From Rhizobium sp. CIAT894 (GTDB lineage Bacteria; Pseudomonadota; Alphaproteobacteria; Rhizobiales; Rhizobiaceae), in the NCBI RefSeq assembly GCF_000172795.2, contig NZ_CP020947.1:2173001-2237000 (forward strand): a stretch of 64,000 nt of DNA, read 5' to 3'. The notes under the pieces are model-generated. The model saw only the letters and a program-made list of their open reading frames with translations, was not told where the DNA came from and did not search any database. The position numbers and the translations under genes were made by a program. The stretch's first letter is position 1. The number at the start of each line of letters is the position of its first letter. Below, piece after piece: positions 53,488 to 63,664 of this stretch.

Positions 53488-53650
53488 TTCGATTCCGATC
53501 GCATCCTCGCCGCCGGACCGGCGGCGATCGCGGATACGTCGAATGACGTAACGCCATGCGCTTCAGCAAGTGCTTTATTAGACGAGACGGCGTCGATCCG
53601 TCCATTCTCCCTGTTACTTCAAGCCCGCCTCACCCCAGGCGGGCTTTTTT
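53488..53650 (+). ncRNA. Candidate small RNA ending at a strong terminator
   Basis: The stretch after the 38-residue gene carries no good reading frame but ends in a strong intrinsic terminator. Just before it lies a CT-rich single-stranded-looking segment (CCATTCTCCCTG), like the anti-ribosome-site loops of rhizobial trans-acting sRNAs. The transcript start is unknown, and it could instead be the 3' end of the small gene upstream. Confidence 0.35.
53621..53650 (+). terminator. Intrinsic terminator
   Basis: AAGCCCGCCT-caccccAGGCGGGC followed by TTTTTT: a 7- to 8-bp GC stem and a run of six T, the clearest terminator in the window. Confidence 0.85.
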
Positions 53651-53692
53651 CGTGGTGATTCTTCTGTCGCGCCTATTTTCCGGGCGCCCGAC

Positions 53693-53848
53693 TCACTTCT
53701 TGGCGCCGGCGGAAAGAACCCGATGCGTGGCATTGTCCATTGCGTGGCTTGCCTCCTGTCCGTCCTTCTTTAGCCCATATGCGGTGTTGCCGCAGCCGGA
53801 CAGGGCGAGCAGGCAGAGGCAGGCGATGGCGATTGCAGCTTTTGACAT
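53693..53848 (-). CDS. Entericidin-like small lipoprotein
   Basis: A 51-residue lipoprotein: MSKAAIAIACLCLLALSGCG with the lipobox LSGC, then NTAYGLKKDGQEASHAMDNA. The GNTxxGxxKD pattern after the Cys is typical of the entericidin A/B family, small bacteriolytic or antidote lipoproteins. GAGGGGAAC precedes the ATG at 53848. Confidence 0.85.
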   Translation of the reverse strand: MSKAAIAIACLCLLALSGCGNTAYGLKKDGQEASHAMDNATHRVLSAGAKK

Positions 53849-54206
53849 CAAATGTTCCCCTCGGATCGAATGGCTTCTGAATAAAATGATGCGCTTCGCA
53901 GCAAAATCAATCCGTCGTGGCCGCATGACCACGAAGTTATATGTGCGCCCATATAGCGCATTTCCAAGGTGTTGCTTGGTGTCGCGCTTTCGATCGCAAC
54001 CTTCTCAAGATAAGAAGCATTCTCAAGTCATCTATCACAGACATTCACCCGTTATTCGAGTGTTTATTCTTCCGTCTCGTAAAAGAACAGGTGTGCCATT
54101 TCGGTATTTTAAGTTTTACTCAAATGCTGTACTTAACTATTTATTAGTAATAATCTTGCGCGGCGGCCGCTTCAGCTTATGCTTTCCTCAAAGGGGAGAG
54201 AAAAGA
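53849..54206. other. 358-nt AT-richer gap
   Basis: This is the promoter region for the entericidin-like gene (minus) and the small gene at 54207 (plus). It is distinctly AT-richer than its surroundings from about 54000 to 54160. No gene with a ribosome site is seen. Confidence 0.45.
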
Positions 54207-54323
54207 ATGTTTAGCAAAAGCCTGATCATGCCTTTCGGCTTCGCACTGCTCGCCATATCAGGCCTCCTGTTCCAGTTGGCCGTTCACGCGCTGGAGACGC
54301 CGGTCACCCAACTGCAGCCGTAA
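54207..54323 (+). CDS. Small membrane protein, 38 residues
   Basis: MFSKSLIMPFGFALLAISGL, then LFQLAVHALETPVTQLQP: a membrane helix and a short tail. AAGGGGAGAG lies directly before the ATG, an excellent ribosome site. It resembles small rhizobial membrane peptides; no family is recognised. It is in line with the GlsB-like gene 82 nt downstream. Confidence 0.6.
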   Translation: MFSKSLIMPFGFALLAISGLLFQLAVHALETPVTQLQP

Positions 54324-54405
54324 GTGCTTTAAATTCTGCCAGGAGTGGAATTTCTTTCCGTTTCATGCATTGTTTGGAGTCGCTTTTACCAGGAGGGAGC
54401 TAACC

Positions 54406-54660
54406 ATGGAAAACGCAGGTGTAGGTTGGATTGCAGCCATCATTATCGGTGGCATCGCCGGATGGCTGGCGGAAAAGGTCATGAGCAGCAACATGGGCTT
54501 GCTCATGAACATATTGCTCGGCATTGTCGGCGCCATTGTCGCCAACTGGATCCTGGGTCTGTTGCACATCCAGCCGCTTGCCGGTTGGCTGGGTTATCTG
54601 ATCACCGGTTTCGTCGGCGCCTGTATCCTGATTTTCGTCGGCCGCCTCATCCGCCGCTGA
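54406..54660 (+). CDS. GlsB/YeaQ/YmgE family stress-response membrane protein
   Basis: An 84-residue transglycosylase-associated protein with three membrane helices: GWIAAIIIGGIAGWLAEKVM, NILLGIVGAIVANWILGLL and LAGWLGYLITGFVGACILIF. AGGAGGGAG precedes the ATG at 54406. Family members are induced in stationary phase, acid or envelope stress; their molecular function is unclear. Confidence 0.9.
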   Translation: MENAGVGWIAAIIIGGIAGWLAEKVMSSNMGLLMNILLGIVGAIVANWILGLLHIQPLAGWLGYLITGFVGACILIFVGRLIRR

Positions 54661-54744
54661 TCCCGGTCGCGCCAGCTGGCCAGTCGCGCCAGCTGACCCT
54701 GGACGCGTCAGCGGGCCGGTCGCGTTGCTGATTATCCAAACACC

Positions 54745-54775
54745 AAAAGCCGGGCAATCATGGCGCCCGGCTTTT
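54745..54775. terminator. Bidirectional intrinsic terminator
   Basis: AAAAGCCGGGC-aatcatggc-GCCCGGCTTTT is symmetric with A- and T-runs on both sides, so it can end the GlsB-like gene (plus) and the convergent DUF883-like gene (minus). Confidence 0.8.
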
Positions 54776-54793
54776 CATTGTCCTGAAGTTTTT

Positions 54794-55075
54794 TCAGCGA
54801 CGGCTCAGCAGGCCGAAGACATAGGCGATGCCTGCGGTCACGGCCAGGGCGACGAGCGGTTCTTCACGAACCTTGTCGCGCAGCTGTTCCGTCATCAGCG
54901 ACGCCTCGTCTGTTACCGCCGACTTTGCCCCCTGCCCGAGCGCGACCACGCTTTCCGTCAGCCGGGAGAGATCGTTGCGAAGGGCTGCGACCTGCGCCGA
55001 CAGGTCGTCTGCCGCCATATCGGCCTTGACGCGCGCAGCGGTGGATTCGGCGGAAGCGGATTTCAATTCTGCCAT
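54794..55075 (-). CDS. DUF883/ElaB-like membrane-anchored protein
   Basis: A 93-residue protein: a helical acidic N-terminal part (DLSAQVAALRNDLSRLTESV) and a C-terminal membrane segment (PLVALAVTAGIAYVFGLLSR), the layout of ElaB/YqjD proteins that tether ribosomes in stationary phase. CAGGAGCA precedes the ATG. An EcfG-like promoter with full CGTT match lies 32-57 nt upstream. Confidence 0.82.
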   Translation of the reverse strand: MAELKSASAESTAARVKADMAADDLSAQVAALRNDLSRLTESVVALGQGAKSAVTDEASLMTEQLRDKVREEPLVALAVTAGIAYVFGLLSRR

Positions 55076-55106
55076 GGTCTGCTCCTGTTTCATCGGATGC
55101 CGCTTC

Positions 55107-55132
55107 AACGAAATGACGGCCCGAAAGGTTCC
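55107..55132 (-). promoter_or_regulatory. EcfG-type promoter of the DUF883-like gene
   Basis: Minus strand: GGAAC (55132-55128), 17 nt, then CGTT (55110-55107), the full EcfG consensus, upstream of the ATG at 55075. Confidence 0.65.
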
Positions 55133-55294
55133 GCCGCAACCGATCTTTTGTTCGCCGCAAAGCCGCTTCGGCCGGGCGGCAGCCTTGTGCAGCTTTTCGC
55201 GTGACAAACCCTTCATTTCCTGTCGGGTTTGTTTTAAGGAACGTCGAATGTCCGCCCGCGCGCGGCTCAATGATACTGCGAGGTTTGCGTTTCT

Positions 55295-57187
55295 ATGTTC
55301 CATATCCTGAGAAGAGCCGCTCAGACCTGGGTCGCCAAGCTGCTGATGCTTCTGCTGGTCGCGTCCTTCGGCATCTGGGGCGTCTCCCGGTCGCTGATAA
55401 CGGGCGGCAACAGCACTACGGTCGTGACCGTCGGCGATCAGCATGTGGACGTCAACGAATTCCACCTCGCCTATCAGCGCCAGGTCGCAAGCCTCAGCCA
55501 GCAGTTCGGCATGCGCCTCACGCCGGAACAGGCCCGCGCCTTCGGCGTCGAACAGCAGGTGCTCGCCCAGCTCGTCGCCGGCGCCTCGCTCGACCAGCTC
55601 GCCGAAGACATGAACCTCGGCCTCTCCGAGGATCGCCTCGCCCAGCTGATCGCCGACGATCCGGCCTTCAAGGCTGTCAACGGCAAGTTCGACCGTGAAC
55701 TCTTCATCTCGCGCCTGCGCAATGCCAATATCCGCCAGGACGACTACATCAAGGAGCGCAGCAAGGTCGCTGTCCGCAGCCAGGTCGTCGATGCCATTTC
55801 GAATGGTTTCACCGCCCCGAAGACGCTGGTCGACGCCCTGAAGCTCTATGGCGATGAAAGCCGCAGCATCGACTATCTGCTGCTCACCAACGCCAATATC
55901 GAGCCGATCAAGGCGCCTGCCGACGACGTGCTGGCGACCTGGTTCGAGGGCGTCAAGCAGCGCTACCAGGCGCCCGAATACCGCAAGCTCGTCTATCTCA
56001 AGCTGCAGCCCGCCGATATCGCCGATGCTGCGACCGTCACCGACGACCAGATTCACGAAGCTTTCGACAAGAGCAAAGATACTTACCGCACGCCGGAAAG
56101 CCGCACCATCGAACAGCTGACCTTTGCCAGCAAGGATCTTGCCGCCGCCGCCGAAACGGCGCTGAAGGGCGGCACCAGTTTCGACCAGCTGGTCTCCGAC
56201 CAGGGCAAGACGGCAAGCGACGTGCTGCTTGGCGAATTCACCAAGGACAAGGTTCCCGACCAGGCCGTTGCCGATGCGGCCTTCGCAGTTTCGAAGGATG
56301 GCGGCACGACGCCTGTCGTCGAAGGCTCCTTCGGCTCCGTCATCCTGCGCATCACCAACATCAAGCCGGAAACGGTGAAGAATTTCGACGAGGTGAAGGA
56401 AGACATCCGCAAGCAGCTGGCGCTGTCCAATGCCTCTCAGGAAGTGATCAACGTTCACGACCGCATCGAGGATCTGCGCGCCGGCGGCGCCACGCTCGAG
56501 GATATCGCCGGCCAGCTGAAGCTCACCGCCGTAGCCGTCGATGCCGTCGATATGACCGGCGCCGACAAGGACGGCAAAGAGGTCAAGGATATCCCGGTCA
56601 AGCAGCAGCTGCTCGGCGAAGCCTTCAAGACCGAAGTTGGTGTCGATGCGCCGCCGCTGCCGATCGGCAATGACGGTTATGTCTGGTTCAATGTCCGCGA
56701 GATCACGCCGACCCGCGAGCGCCCGGTCACCGAGGTGCACGAAAAGGCGGTCGAGGACTGGACGGCGGAACAGCAGAAAGCCGAACTCGCCAAGAAGACC
56801 GACGAATTGAAGGCTGAGGCAGCCAAGGGCAAGGCGCTTGCCGATATCGCGACGCCGCTCGGCATCGCCGTCGAAAGCAAGAGCGGCGTCACCCGCTCCA
56901 CCGATGATCCGGTGCTTGGCCGCGCCGGCGTCACCGCCGCCTTCTCCGGGCCGATCGATACGGTCGCGAGCGCTGTCGGCGCCGATCCCTCGACGCAGAT
57001 CCTGATGAAGGTCACCGAGGTCAACAGCCAGCCGACCAGCGACGCGCTGAACAACCGCGACGCCCAGATCACCACCATGGCCAACGCCGCCGGCGACGAC
57101 ATTCTCGATCAGATGGTCAACCTGCTGCAGACGCAGTACGGCGCTCAGATCAACCAGAAGCTCGCCGAACAGGCAACGACCCGCTAG
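55295..57187 (+). CDS. Periplasmic peptidyl-prolyl isomerase/chaperone (PpiD-like)
   Basis: A 630-residue protein with one N-terminal membrane anchor ([20 protein letters not shown]), a SurA/PpiD-type N-terminal helical domain ([20 protein letters not shown]) and a parvulin region ([20 protein letters not shown], then [14 protein letters not shown]). It helps fold outer-membrane proteins. It leads the trpD-trpC-moaC-moeA run, 8 nt before trpD. Confidence 0.9.
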   Translation: MFHILRRAAQTWVAKLLMLLLVASFGIWGVSRSLITGGNSTTVVTVGDQHVDVNEFHLAYQRQVASLSQQFGMRLTPEQARAFGVEQQVLAQLVAGASLDQLAEDMNLGLSEDRLAQLIADDPAFKAVNGKFDRELFISRLRNANIRQDDYIKERSKVAVRSQVVDAISNGFTAPKTLVDALKLYGDESRSIDYLLLTNANIEPIKAPADDVLATWFEGVKQRYQAPEYRKLVYLKLQPADIADAATVTDDQIHEAFDKSKDTYRTPESRTIEQLTFASKDLAAAAETALKGGTSFDQLVSDQGKTASDVLLGEFTKDKVPDQAVADAAFAVSKDGGTTPVVEGSFGSVILRITNIKPETVKNFDEVKEDIRKQLALSNASQEVINVHDRIEDLRAGGATLEDIAGQLKLTAVAVDAVDMTGADKDGKEVKDIPVKQQLLGEAFKTEVGVDAPPLPIGNDGYVWFNVREITPTRERPVTEVHEKAVEDWTAEQQKAELAKKTDELKAEAAKGKALADIATPLGIAVESKSGVTRSTDDPVLGRAGVTAAFSGPIDTVASAVGADPSTQILMKVTEVNSQPTSDALNNRDAQITTMANAAGDDILDQMVNLLQTQYGAQINQKLAEQATTR

Positions 57188-57195
57188 GAGGCTTT

Positions 57196-58212
57196 ATGAC
57201 CGATCTGAAGCCGTTCCTGGCCAAGGCCGCAAGCCGCGAGCCGCTGACGCGTGAGGAGGCTCGCGCCGCCTTCGACATCCTGATGTCGGGCCAGGCGACA
57301 CCCTCGCAGATCGGCGGCTTCCTGATGGCGCTGCGCGTGCGCGGCGAAACCGTCGACGAGATCGTCGGCGCCGTCACCGCGATGCGCGCGAAGATGCTGA
57401 CCGTCGAGGCGCCTGCCGATGCGATCGACATCGTCGGCACCGGCGGCGATGCCAGCGGCACCTACAATATCTCGACGCTGGCGGCGCTGATCGTCGCCGG
57501 CGCCGGCGTCCCCGTCGCCAAGCACGGCAACCGGGCGCTGAGTTCGAAATCGGGCGCGGCCGACAATCTGGCCGCCCTCGGGGTCAAGCTCGATGTCGGT
57601 CCCGAAATCATCTCCCGCTGCATCGCTGACGCCGGCGTCGGCTTCATGTTCGCGCAGATGCATCATTCCGCCATGCGCCACGTCAACCCGTCCCGGGTTG
57701 AGCTCGGCACGCGCACCATCTTCAATCTGCTGGGCCCCCTTTCCAATCCGGCCGGCGTTCGCCGCCAGCTGCTCGGCGTCTTCTCGCCGCAATGGCTGGT
57801 GCCGCTTGCCGAGGTCATGCGCGACCTCGGTTCCGAATGCGTCTGGGTGGTCCATGGCGACGGCCTCGACGAAATCACCACCACCGGCATCACCAAGGTC
57901 GCAGCCCTCGAAGACGGCAAGATCCGCACTTTCGAATTGTCGCCCGCCGATTTCGGCGTCAGCCCCTGCGTGCTCGCCGATATCAAGGGCGGTGATGGCG
58001 TCGCCAATGCCGCAGCGCTTCGCGAGGTGCTCAGCGGCGCGAAGAATGCCTATCGCGATGTCTCGCTCGCCAATGCCGCCGCCTCGCTTGTCATCGCAGG
58101 CAAGGCGGAGACGATCCGCGACGGCATGACGCTTGCCGCGCATTCGCTGGACAGCGGCGCCACCGCGCTCGCCCTCGACAAACTCATCGCCGTTTCCAAC
58201 GATATCGACTAG
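57196..58212 (+). CDS. trpD: Anthranilate phosphoribosyltransferase
   Basis: A 338-residue enzyme of tryptophan synthesis, joining anthranilate to [24 protein letters not shown] is the PRPP-binding loop, [20 protein letters not shown] and [20 protein letters not shown] are further signatures. It starts 8 nt after the isomerase stop with GGAGG upstream, and trpC follows 9 nt later. Confidence 0.96.
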   Translation: MTDLKPFLAKAASREPLTREEARAAFDILMSGQATPSQIGGFLMALRVRGETVDEIVGAVTAMRAKMLTVEAPADAIDIVGTGGDASGTYNISTLAALIVAGAGVPVAKHGNRALSSKSGAADNLAALGVKLDVGPEIISRCIADAGVGFMFAQMHHSAMRHVNPSRVELGTRTIFNLLGPLSNPAGVRRQLLGVFSPQWLVPLAEVMRDLGSECVWVVHGDGLDEITTTGITKVAALEDGKIRTFELSPADFGVSPCVLADIKGGDGVANAAALREVLSGAKNAYRDVSLANAAASLVIAGKAETIRDGMTLAAHSLDSGATALALDKLIAVSNDID

Positions 58213-58221
58213 GATTGGCCG

Positions 58222-59034
58222 ATGACCGATATCCTGAAGAAGATCGAACTCTATAAGCGCGAGGAGATCGCCGCCGCCAAGGCTGCCGTGTCGCTTGCCG
58301 ACCTCAAGGCGATGCAGGCCGGCCAGTCCGCCCCGCGCGGCTTTTACACGGCGCTCGTGTCCAAGCGGGAAGCCGGCCGTTTCGGTCTGATCGCCGAGAT
58401 CAAGAAAGCAAGCCCGTCCAAGGGGCTGATCCGTCCGGATTTCGATCCGCCGGCGCTGGCAAAGGCCTATGAATCCGGTGGCGCGGCATGCCTTTCCGTG
58501 CTGACCGACACGCCGAGTTTCCAGGGCGCACCGGAATTTCTGACGGCGGCGCGGGCCGCCTGCGCCCTGCCCGCTTTGCGCAAGGATTTCATGTTCGAGA
58601 CCTATCAGGTCCACGAGGCGCGCGCCTGGGGTGCCGACTGCATTCTGCTGATCATGGCGTCGCTGAGCGATGACGATGCGGAGCGTCTGCAGGACGAAGC
58701 TTTCTCGCTCGGCATGGATGTGCTGGTCGAGGTTCATGACGCGCCGGAAATGGAACGGGCGCTGAAGCTCTCCTCGCCGCTTATCGGCATCAACAACCGC
58801 AATCTGCGCACGTTCGACGTCAGCCTGACGGTCAGCGAGACGCTTGCCTCCATGGTGCCGGCAGAGCGGCTGCTCGTCGGCGAAAGCGGCATCTTCACCC
58901 ATGCCGATTGCCAGCGCCTGCAGGTCGTCGACATCAACACCTTCCTTGTCGGCGAAAGCCTGATGCGCAAGGACGACGTGGCGGCCGCCACCCGCGCGCT
59001 GCTCTTTGGCGAAGCCGCCATCGCGGCCGAATGA
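58222..59034 (+). CDS. trpC: Indole-3-glycerol phosphate synthase
   Basis: A 270-residue TIM-barrel enzyme closing the indole ring. [20 protein letters not shown] has the catalytic Lys and phosphate motif, [32 protein letters not shown] and [12 protein letters not shown] complete the barrel. It is separated by 9 nt from trpD and one base from moaC, so it is one operon. Confidence 0.96.
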   Translation: MTDILKKIELYKREEIAAAKAAVSLADLKAMQAGQSAPRGFYTALVSKREAGRFGLIAEIKKASPSKGLIRPDFDPPALAKAYESGGAACLSVLTDTPSFQGAPEFLTAARAACALPALRKDFMFETYQVHEARAWGADCILLIMASLSDDDAERLQDEAFSLGMDVLVEVHDAPEMERALKLSSPLIGINNRNLRTFDVSLTVSETLASMVPAERLLVGESGIFTHADCQRLQVVDINTFLVGESLMRKDDVAAATRALLFGEAAIAAE

Positions 59035-59035
59035 T

Positions 59036-59533
59036 ATGAGCGGCGGAAAGCCCGGCCTCACCCATATCGATGCCTCCGGCGAGGCGCATATGGTCGACGT
59101 CTCAGACAAGGCCGAGACGGTGCGCATCGCCACGGCCGAGGGCCATGTGAAGATGGCGGCGGAAACGCTGGCGCTGATCCGCCAGGGCAATGCCAAGAAG
59201 GGCGATGTGATCGGCACGGCACGCCTTGCCGGGATCATGGCGGCCAAACGCACCGCCGATCTCATCCCGCTCTGCCATCCGCTGATGCTGACCAAGGTCA
59301 CCGTCGAGATCGAGGAAGACGCCGCCCTGCCCGGCCTGCGCGTCATGGCAACCGCCAAGTTGACCGGCAAGACCGGTGTGGAGATGGAGGCGCTGACCGC
59401 GGTCTCGATCGCTTGTCTGACGATCTACGACATGGCCAAGGCAGCCGACAAGGCAATGGAGATCGGCGGCGTCAGGCTGCTCGAAAAATCCGGCGGCAAA
59501 TCCGGCGATTTCCGTCATCCGGAGGCGAAATGA
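59036..59533 (+). CDS. moaC: Cyclic pyranopterin monophosphate synthase
   Basis: A 165-residue molybdenum cofactor enzyme acting after MoaA to form c[43 protein letters not shown] and [20 protein letters not shown] (the conserved Lys) are the signatures. The ATG at 59036 follows the trpC stop by one base; the stop overlaps moeA (ATGA). Confidence 0.96.
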   Translation: MSGGKPGLTHIDASGEAHMVDVSDKAETVRIATAEGHVKMAAETLALIRQGNAKKGDVIGTARLAGIMAAKRTADLIPLCHPLMLTKVTVEIEEDAALPGLRVMATAKLTGKTGVEMEALTAVSIACLTIYDMAKAADKAMEIGGVRLLEKSGGKSGDFRHPEAK

Positions 59534-60753
59534 ACCTTCTGCCGGTCGCCGAGGCCATGAACCGCTTGCTTTCCCGCGCAAAGCCCGTTGCTGCGTCCGA
59601 GACGCTGCCGCTCGCAGAAGCGGAAGGCCGCATTCTCGCCGTCGATCTCACTGCCGGCCTCACCCAGCCGCCCTTCAATGCGTCGGCCATGGATGGCTAT
59701 GCGCTGCGCCGTGACGATGCGCCGGAGCCGGGCGCCGTGCTGAAGGTCATCGGCACGTCTTCCGCCGGCCATGCCTTTGAAGGAAGCGTCGGTCAAGGCG
59801 AGGCGGTCCGCATCTTCACCGGCGCACCCGTTCCGTTAGGCGCCGATAGCGTCCTGCTGCAGGAGGATGCCGAGAAGATCGAAGGCGGCATCCGAACCAA
59901 TTTCCCGGTCCGGCAGGGCCAGCATGTGCGTCCCCGCGGCCAGGATTTTGCCGAAGGCGAAGCCGTGCTGTCCGCCGGCGCCGTGCTTGATTTCTCGCGG
60001 CTGACGGTCGCCGCCGGCATGAACCGGCCTGAGGTCGCGATTCTCAAGCGTCCGCTGATCGCCATCCTCGCAACCGGCGACGAACTGCTGCCGCCCGGAA
60101 GCACGCCCGGTCCTTCGCAGATCATCGCCTCCAATACGTTCGGTATTGCAGCCCTTGCCCGCAAAGCCGGCGCCGATGTGCTCGATCTCGGCATCGTGCC
60201 TGACGACAAGGCGAGGATCACCGCGGCGATCGATGCGGCGCGGGACGCCCAGGCCGATGTCATCGTCACGCTCGGCGGCGCGTCGGTCGGCGATCATGAT
60301 CTGGTGCAGGCGACGCTGATCGAGGCCGGCATGCAGCTGGATTTCTGGCGCATCGCCATGCGCCCCGGCAAACCGCTGATGGTCGGCAGCTTCGGCGAGA
60401 CCCATGTGCTCGGTCTGCCCGGCAATCCGGTCTCGAGTTTGGTCTGCTCGCTGCTCTTCCTCGAGCCGCTGATCCGCAAACTCGCCTCCCTGCCGCCGGT
60501 GCAACGCGAGGCAATGGTGGAGGCGGCCGTCACATTGCGCGCCAATGATCACCGGCAGGACTATATCAGGGCGAGGCTTTCGAAATCCACGACCGGAAAC
60601 TGGCTGGCCGAACCGTTCGGCAAGCAGGATTCCTCGATGATGAAGGTCTTCGCGCAGGCCGACTGCCTCATCATCCGCCCGCCGCATGCGCCGGAGCTAC
60701 CGGCCGGAGCGCCCTGCCCGGTCATGCTGTTGCGGCCGGATCTTCTGGTATAG
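59530..60753 (+). CDS. moeA: Molybdopterin molybdenumtransferase
   Basis: A 407-residue enzyme inserting molybdenum into adenylylated molybdopterin. [57 protein letters not shown] and [12 protein letters not shown] are MoeA signatures; the MoaB/Mog-like domain is about residues 180-320. It ends the operon. In many Rhizobiales lexA comes next; here a convergent methyltransferase gene follows instead. Confidence 0.95.
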   Translation: MNLLPVAEAMNRLLSRAKPVAASETLPLAEAEGRILAVDLTAGLTQPPFNASAMDGYALRRDDAPEPGAVLKVIGTSSAGHAFEGSVGQGEAVRIFTGAPVPLGADSVLLQEDAEKIEGGIRTNFPVRQGQHVRPRGQDFAEGEAVLSAGAVLDFSRLTVAAGMNRPEVAILKRPLIAILATGDELLPPGSTPGPSQIIASNTFGIAALARKAGADVLDLGIVPDDKARITAAIDAARDAQADVIVTLGGASVGDHDLVQATLIEAGMQLDFWRIAMRPGKPLMVGSFGETHVLGLPGNPVSSLVCSLLFLEPLIRKLASLPPVQREAMVEAAVTLRANDHRQDYIRARLSKSTTGNWLAEPFGKQDSSMMKVFAQADCLIIRPPHAPELPAGAPCPVMLLRPDLLV

Positions 60754-60771
60754 TTTCGACTTTCAGCTGCT

Positions 60772-61449
60772 TCAGGAAAGGGAAAAAACGCCCGCCTGCA
60801 CTGCCCCGTCGCTGGACCCCGCGCCGAAATCCGCAACCGCATGCGTCGCGATTCGCTGAAGTGCGCCCTGGGGCAGGTAGGCGCGATGGGGATCGCCGAT
60901 CAGCACCTCGATGCCGGAGGCCTGGCAACGCTTGAGGAAAGCCATCACCCGCAAGGCAAGCGCGGAATCGTAAAACAGGTCGCCGACAACGAGGAGATCA
61001 GTCTCCTCTGGCGGCAGCGCCTCGATGATATCGGCGGCGACGGCGACGATGTTCACGCCGTTCACCGCCGCGTTGAGACCGATTGCGGCAATGGCGTTGG
61101 CATCGACATCGACCGCCGTCACCGCGGCAGCTCCGGCCTTGGCCGCCGCAATGGCGACGAGCCCGGAGCCGGCGCCGAGATCGACGACGCGGCGGCCGGC
61201 GACCACTCCCGGCCGATCGAGCAGATGGCGGGCAAGCACGGCGCCGCCGGCCCAAGGATAGGCCCAGTAAGGCGCCGGATCGGCTTCTCCGCGGCCGGCA
61301 AGCCGCCAGAGCCCGCTCGCAGGGCCCGCGGTATGGAGGAGGATTTCGGGAATGGCGGGAACGGGTGAAATCGGCAGATAGGCCTGGATGAAGGCGGCCG
61401 GATCGGGACGCGGCGGGCCGGAGCGTTTCATCGTCGTCATGCTCCCCAT
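60772..61449 (-). CDS. SAM-dependent methyltransferase (ETF-beta lysine MTase/NNMT-like group)
   Basis: A 225-residue class I methyltransferase. PYWAYPWAGGAVLARHLLDR precedes the SAM-binding motif VVDLGAGSGLVAIAAAKAGA, then TAVDVDANAI and DLLVVGDLFYDSALALRVM. This arrangement resembles protein-lysine methyltransferases of the ETFB/METTL20 type. The substrate here is inferred. It is convergent with moeA, 19 nt apart. Confidence 0.85.
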   Translation of the reverse strand: MGSMTTMKRSGPPRPDPAAFIQAYLPISPVPAIPEILLHTAGPASGLWRLAGRGEADPAPYWAYPWAGGAVLARHLLDRPGVVAGRRVVDLGAGSGLVAIAAAKAGAAAVTAVDVDANAIAAIGLNAAVNGVNIVAVAADIIEALPPEETDLLVVGDLFYDSALALRVMAFLKRCQASGIEVLIGDPHRAYLPQGALQRIATHAVADFGAGSSDGAVQAGVFSLS

Positions 61450-61580
61450 CCCGCTATAAAATCCAACGATTCAAGAGTTCTTCATGGCGAGATGCGGCAT
61501 GCCGGTGTCGAGACATTCCGCTTGTCGGCCAATCGTCAGATGAAGCCCTCCGCCCGAACCGGCGAAGGGCTGCGGCGAAA

Positions 61581-63566
61581 TCAGCCGGGTTTCTTCTTCG
61601 AGAACTTGTTCTTTGGCCCGGCGCCGCCCTTGCCCTCGTATTTCGAGCCTTCGGATTTCCCGCCTTCGAATTTTGGCTTGTCGTATTTAGGCTTGTCGAA
61701 CTTCGGCTTATCTGATTTCGGACCATCGAATCCGGGCTTGCCGGGTTTCTTGCTCCAGGGCTTGCTATCCTGCCTTTGCTGGCCGCTATTGTCGGCTGCA
61801 GCATATCCGCCGCCCGAACCTTTGCCGAACTTGTTCTTCGGACGTTCGCCACGGGAGGCGTCGTCCGGCCGCTCGTCACGCGACGACTTGCCGGCATAAG
61901 ATTTCGGCGACGGGGCGCGGCTGAAATCCGGCGTGCCGGAGAGCTTGGTCACGCGAATGCCGCGTTCGAGCGCCTTGTTCGGCCCGATCGCCGCCAGGAA
62001 GCTTTCGGCACTCGCCGCCGCGATCTCCACAAAGGTTTCCTCGGGCTGCATCTTGATCGCGCCGATCTCACGCTTGGTGACATTGCCGTTGCGGCAGAGC
62101 ATCGGGATCAGCCAGCGCGGCTCGGCATTCTGCTTGCGACCGACCGAGACGGAGAACCAGACGCTGGCGCCGAAATCCTCGCGCGGTCCCTTCTGCGCCG
62201 GCTCGTAAGGCTCGGCATTGTCGCGGCGCTTGCGGCTGCCCCCGTCCTGCACGGTGACCTCGATCAGATCCTCCGGCGCCGAATGGTTGGTACGGTAAAG
62301 GCGCAGGAAGGCGGCGGCGAGCTTTTCGGCGCCGTGGCTGGAAAGCAGCTGCTGCACCAGCCCCTGTTCTTCCTCTTGCGGCGCTTCGCTGAAGATCGGA
62401 TCGGCGAGCAGCCGTTCGTCGTCGCGCTCGTTCACTTCCTCGGCCGACGGCGGCCGCGCCCAGGCTGCCGAAATACCGGCATTGTCGAGCAGACGCTCTG
62501 CCTTGCGCCGCGCGTTCAGCGGCACGATCATGGCGCTGATGCCCTTGCGCCCGGCCCGGCCGGTGCGGCCGCTGCGGTGCAGCAGCGTTTCCGGATTGGT
62601 CGGCAAGTCGGCGTGGATGACGAGATCGAGGCCCGGCAGGTCGATGCCGCGGGCGGCGACGTCTGTCGCGATGCAGACGCGGGCGCGCCCGTCGCGCATG
62701 GCTTGCAGCGCATGGCTGCGTTCGTTCTGCGTCAGTTCGCCGGAGAGCGCCACGACGGAGAAATTGCGGTTGTTGAACCGCGACGTGAGATGATTGACGG
62801 CGGCGCGCGTCGAACAGAAGACGATGGCGTTGGTCGCCTCGTAATAGCGCAGCACGTTGATGATCGCGTTCTCGCGGTCGCTCGGAGCCACGACAAGCGC
62901 GCGATATTCGATATCGACATGCTGCTTTTCCTCGGCCGCGGTGCTGATGCGCACGGCATCGCGCTGGTAGCTCTTGGCAAGCTTGGCGATCGCCGCCGGG
63001 ACGGTGGCCGAAAACATCAGCGTCCGACGCTCATCCGGCGCCGAATCGAGAATGAATTCGAGATCCTCGCGGAAACCGAGGTCGAGCATTTCGTCGGCCT
63101 CGTCGAGCACGGCCGCCTTCAGTTCCGACATGTCGAGCGCCCTGCGGCGGATATGGTCGCAGAGCCGGCCGGGCGTGCCGACGACGATATGGGCGCCGCG
63201 TTCGAGCGAACGGCGCTCGCTGCGGATATCCATGCCGCCGACGCAACTGGCGATCACCGCCCCCGTCATCTCATAGAGCCATTCGAGTTCACGTTTCACC
63301 TGCAGGGCAAGTTCGCGGGTCGGAGCGATGACGAGGGCGAGCGGGGCGCCTGCATTGCCGAAGCGTTCGCGGCCCTCAAGTAGCGTCGGCGCCAGCGCCA
63401 GGCCGAAGGCGACGGTCTTGCCGGAGCCGGTCTGGGCCGAGACCAGCGCGTCGGAAGCGGCAAGCGCCGGATCGAGCATCGATTTCTGCACCGGGGTGAG
63501 TTCGGCGTAACCGCGCTTCTGCAACGCCTTGGCGATCGCCGGAACGACGCCGTTGAATTCTGTCAT
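61581..63566 (-). CDS. DEAD-box RNA helicase with DbpA-like RNA-binding domain
   Basis: A 661-residue helicase. The core has SAQTGSGKTVAFGLAL, DEADEMLDLGFREDLE, FSATVPAAIAKL, VCIATDVAARGIDLPG and HRSGRTGRAGRKG. A DbpA-like RNA-binding domain follows (NGNVTKREIGAIKMQPEETF), then a lysine-rich tail with repeats (PKFDKPKYDKPKFEGG). It likely acts in ribosome assembly or mRNA turnover at low temperature. Confidence 0.93.
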   Translation of the reverse strand: MTEFNGVVPAIAKALQKRGYAELTPVQKSMLDPALAASDALVSAQTGSGKTVAFGLALAPTLLEGRERFGNAGAPLALVIAPTRELALQVKRELEWLYEMTGAVIASCVGGMDIRSERRSLERGAHIVVGTPGRLCDHIRRRALDMSELKAAVLDEADEMLDLGFREDLEFILDSAPDERRTLMFSATVPAAIAKLAKSYQRDAVRISTAAEEKQHVDIEYRALVVAPSDRENAIINVLRYYEATNAIVFCSTRAAVNHLTSRFNNRNFSVVALSGELTQNERSHALQAMRDGRARVCIATDVAARGIDLPGLDLVIHADLPTNPETLLHRSGRTGRAGRKGISAMIVPLNARRKAERLLDNAGISAAWARPPSAEEVNERDDERLLADPIFSEAPQEEEQGLVQQLLSSHGAEKLAAAFLRLYRTNHSAPEDLIEVTVQDGGSRKRRDNAEPYEPAQKGPREDFGASVWFSVSVGRKQNAEPRWLIPMLCRNGNVTKREIGAIKMQPEETFVEIAAASAESFLAAIGPNKALERGIRVTKLSGTPDFSRAPSPKSYAGKSSRDERPDDASRGERPKNKFGKGSGGGYAAADNSGQQRQDSKPWSKKPGKPGFDGPKSDKPKFDKPKYDKPKFEGGKSEGSKYEGKGGAGPKNKFSKKKPG

Positions 63567-63664
63567 GAGTTCGATCTTTCGGAGCTGTCAGGCGCGAAAT
63601 GCGCCATGGCCGGAGCCAGCCGGCGGGGTATTTGCGCCGTTCCTAGCCGCTCCCGCGGCGATTG

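Noticed and set aside
54340..54405. EcfG-like promoter before the GlsB-like gene
   Set aside because: GGAAT occurs but the spacing to any GTT is wrong (9 or 20 nt).
54794..56740. Very long minus-strand open frame opposite the PpiD-like gene
   Set aside because: Only its last 93 codons form a real gene (54794-55075); the rest is the antisense shadow of a high-GC coding region with clear motifs on the plus strand.
57184..59370. 728-codon minus-strand frame opposite trpD-trpC-moaC
   Set aside because: Composition is that of an antisense shadow, while trpD, trpC and moaC are unmistakable on the plus strand.
61776..63383. 535-codon plus-strand frame opposite the DEAD-box helicase
   Set aside because: No ribosome site or domain; the helicase motifs lie on the other strand.
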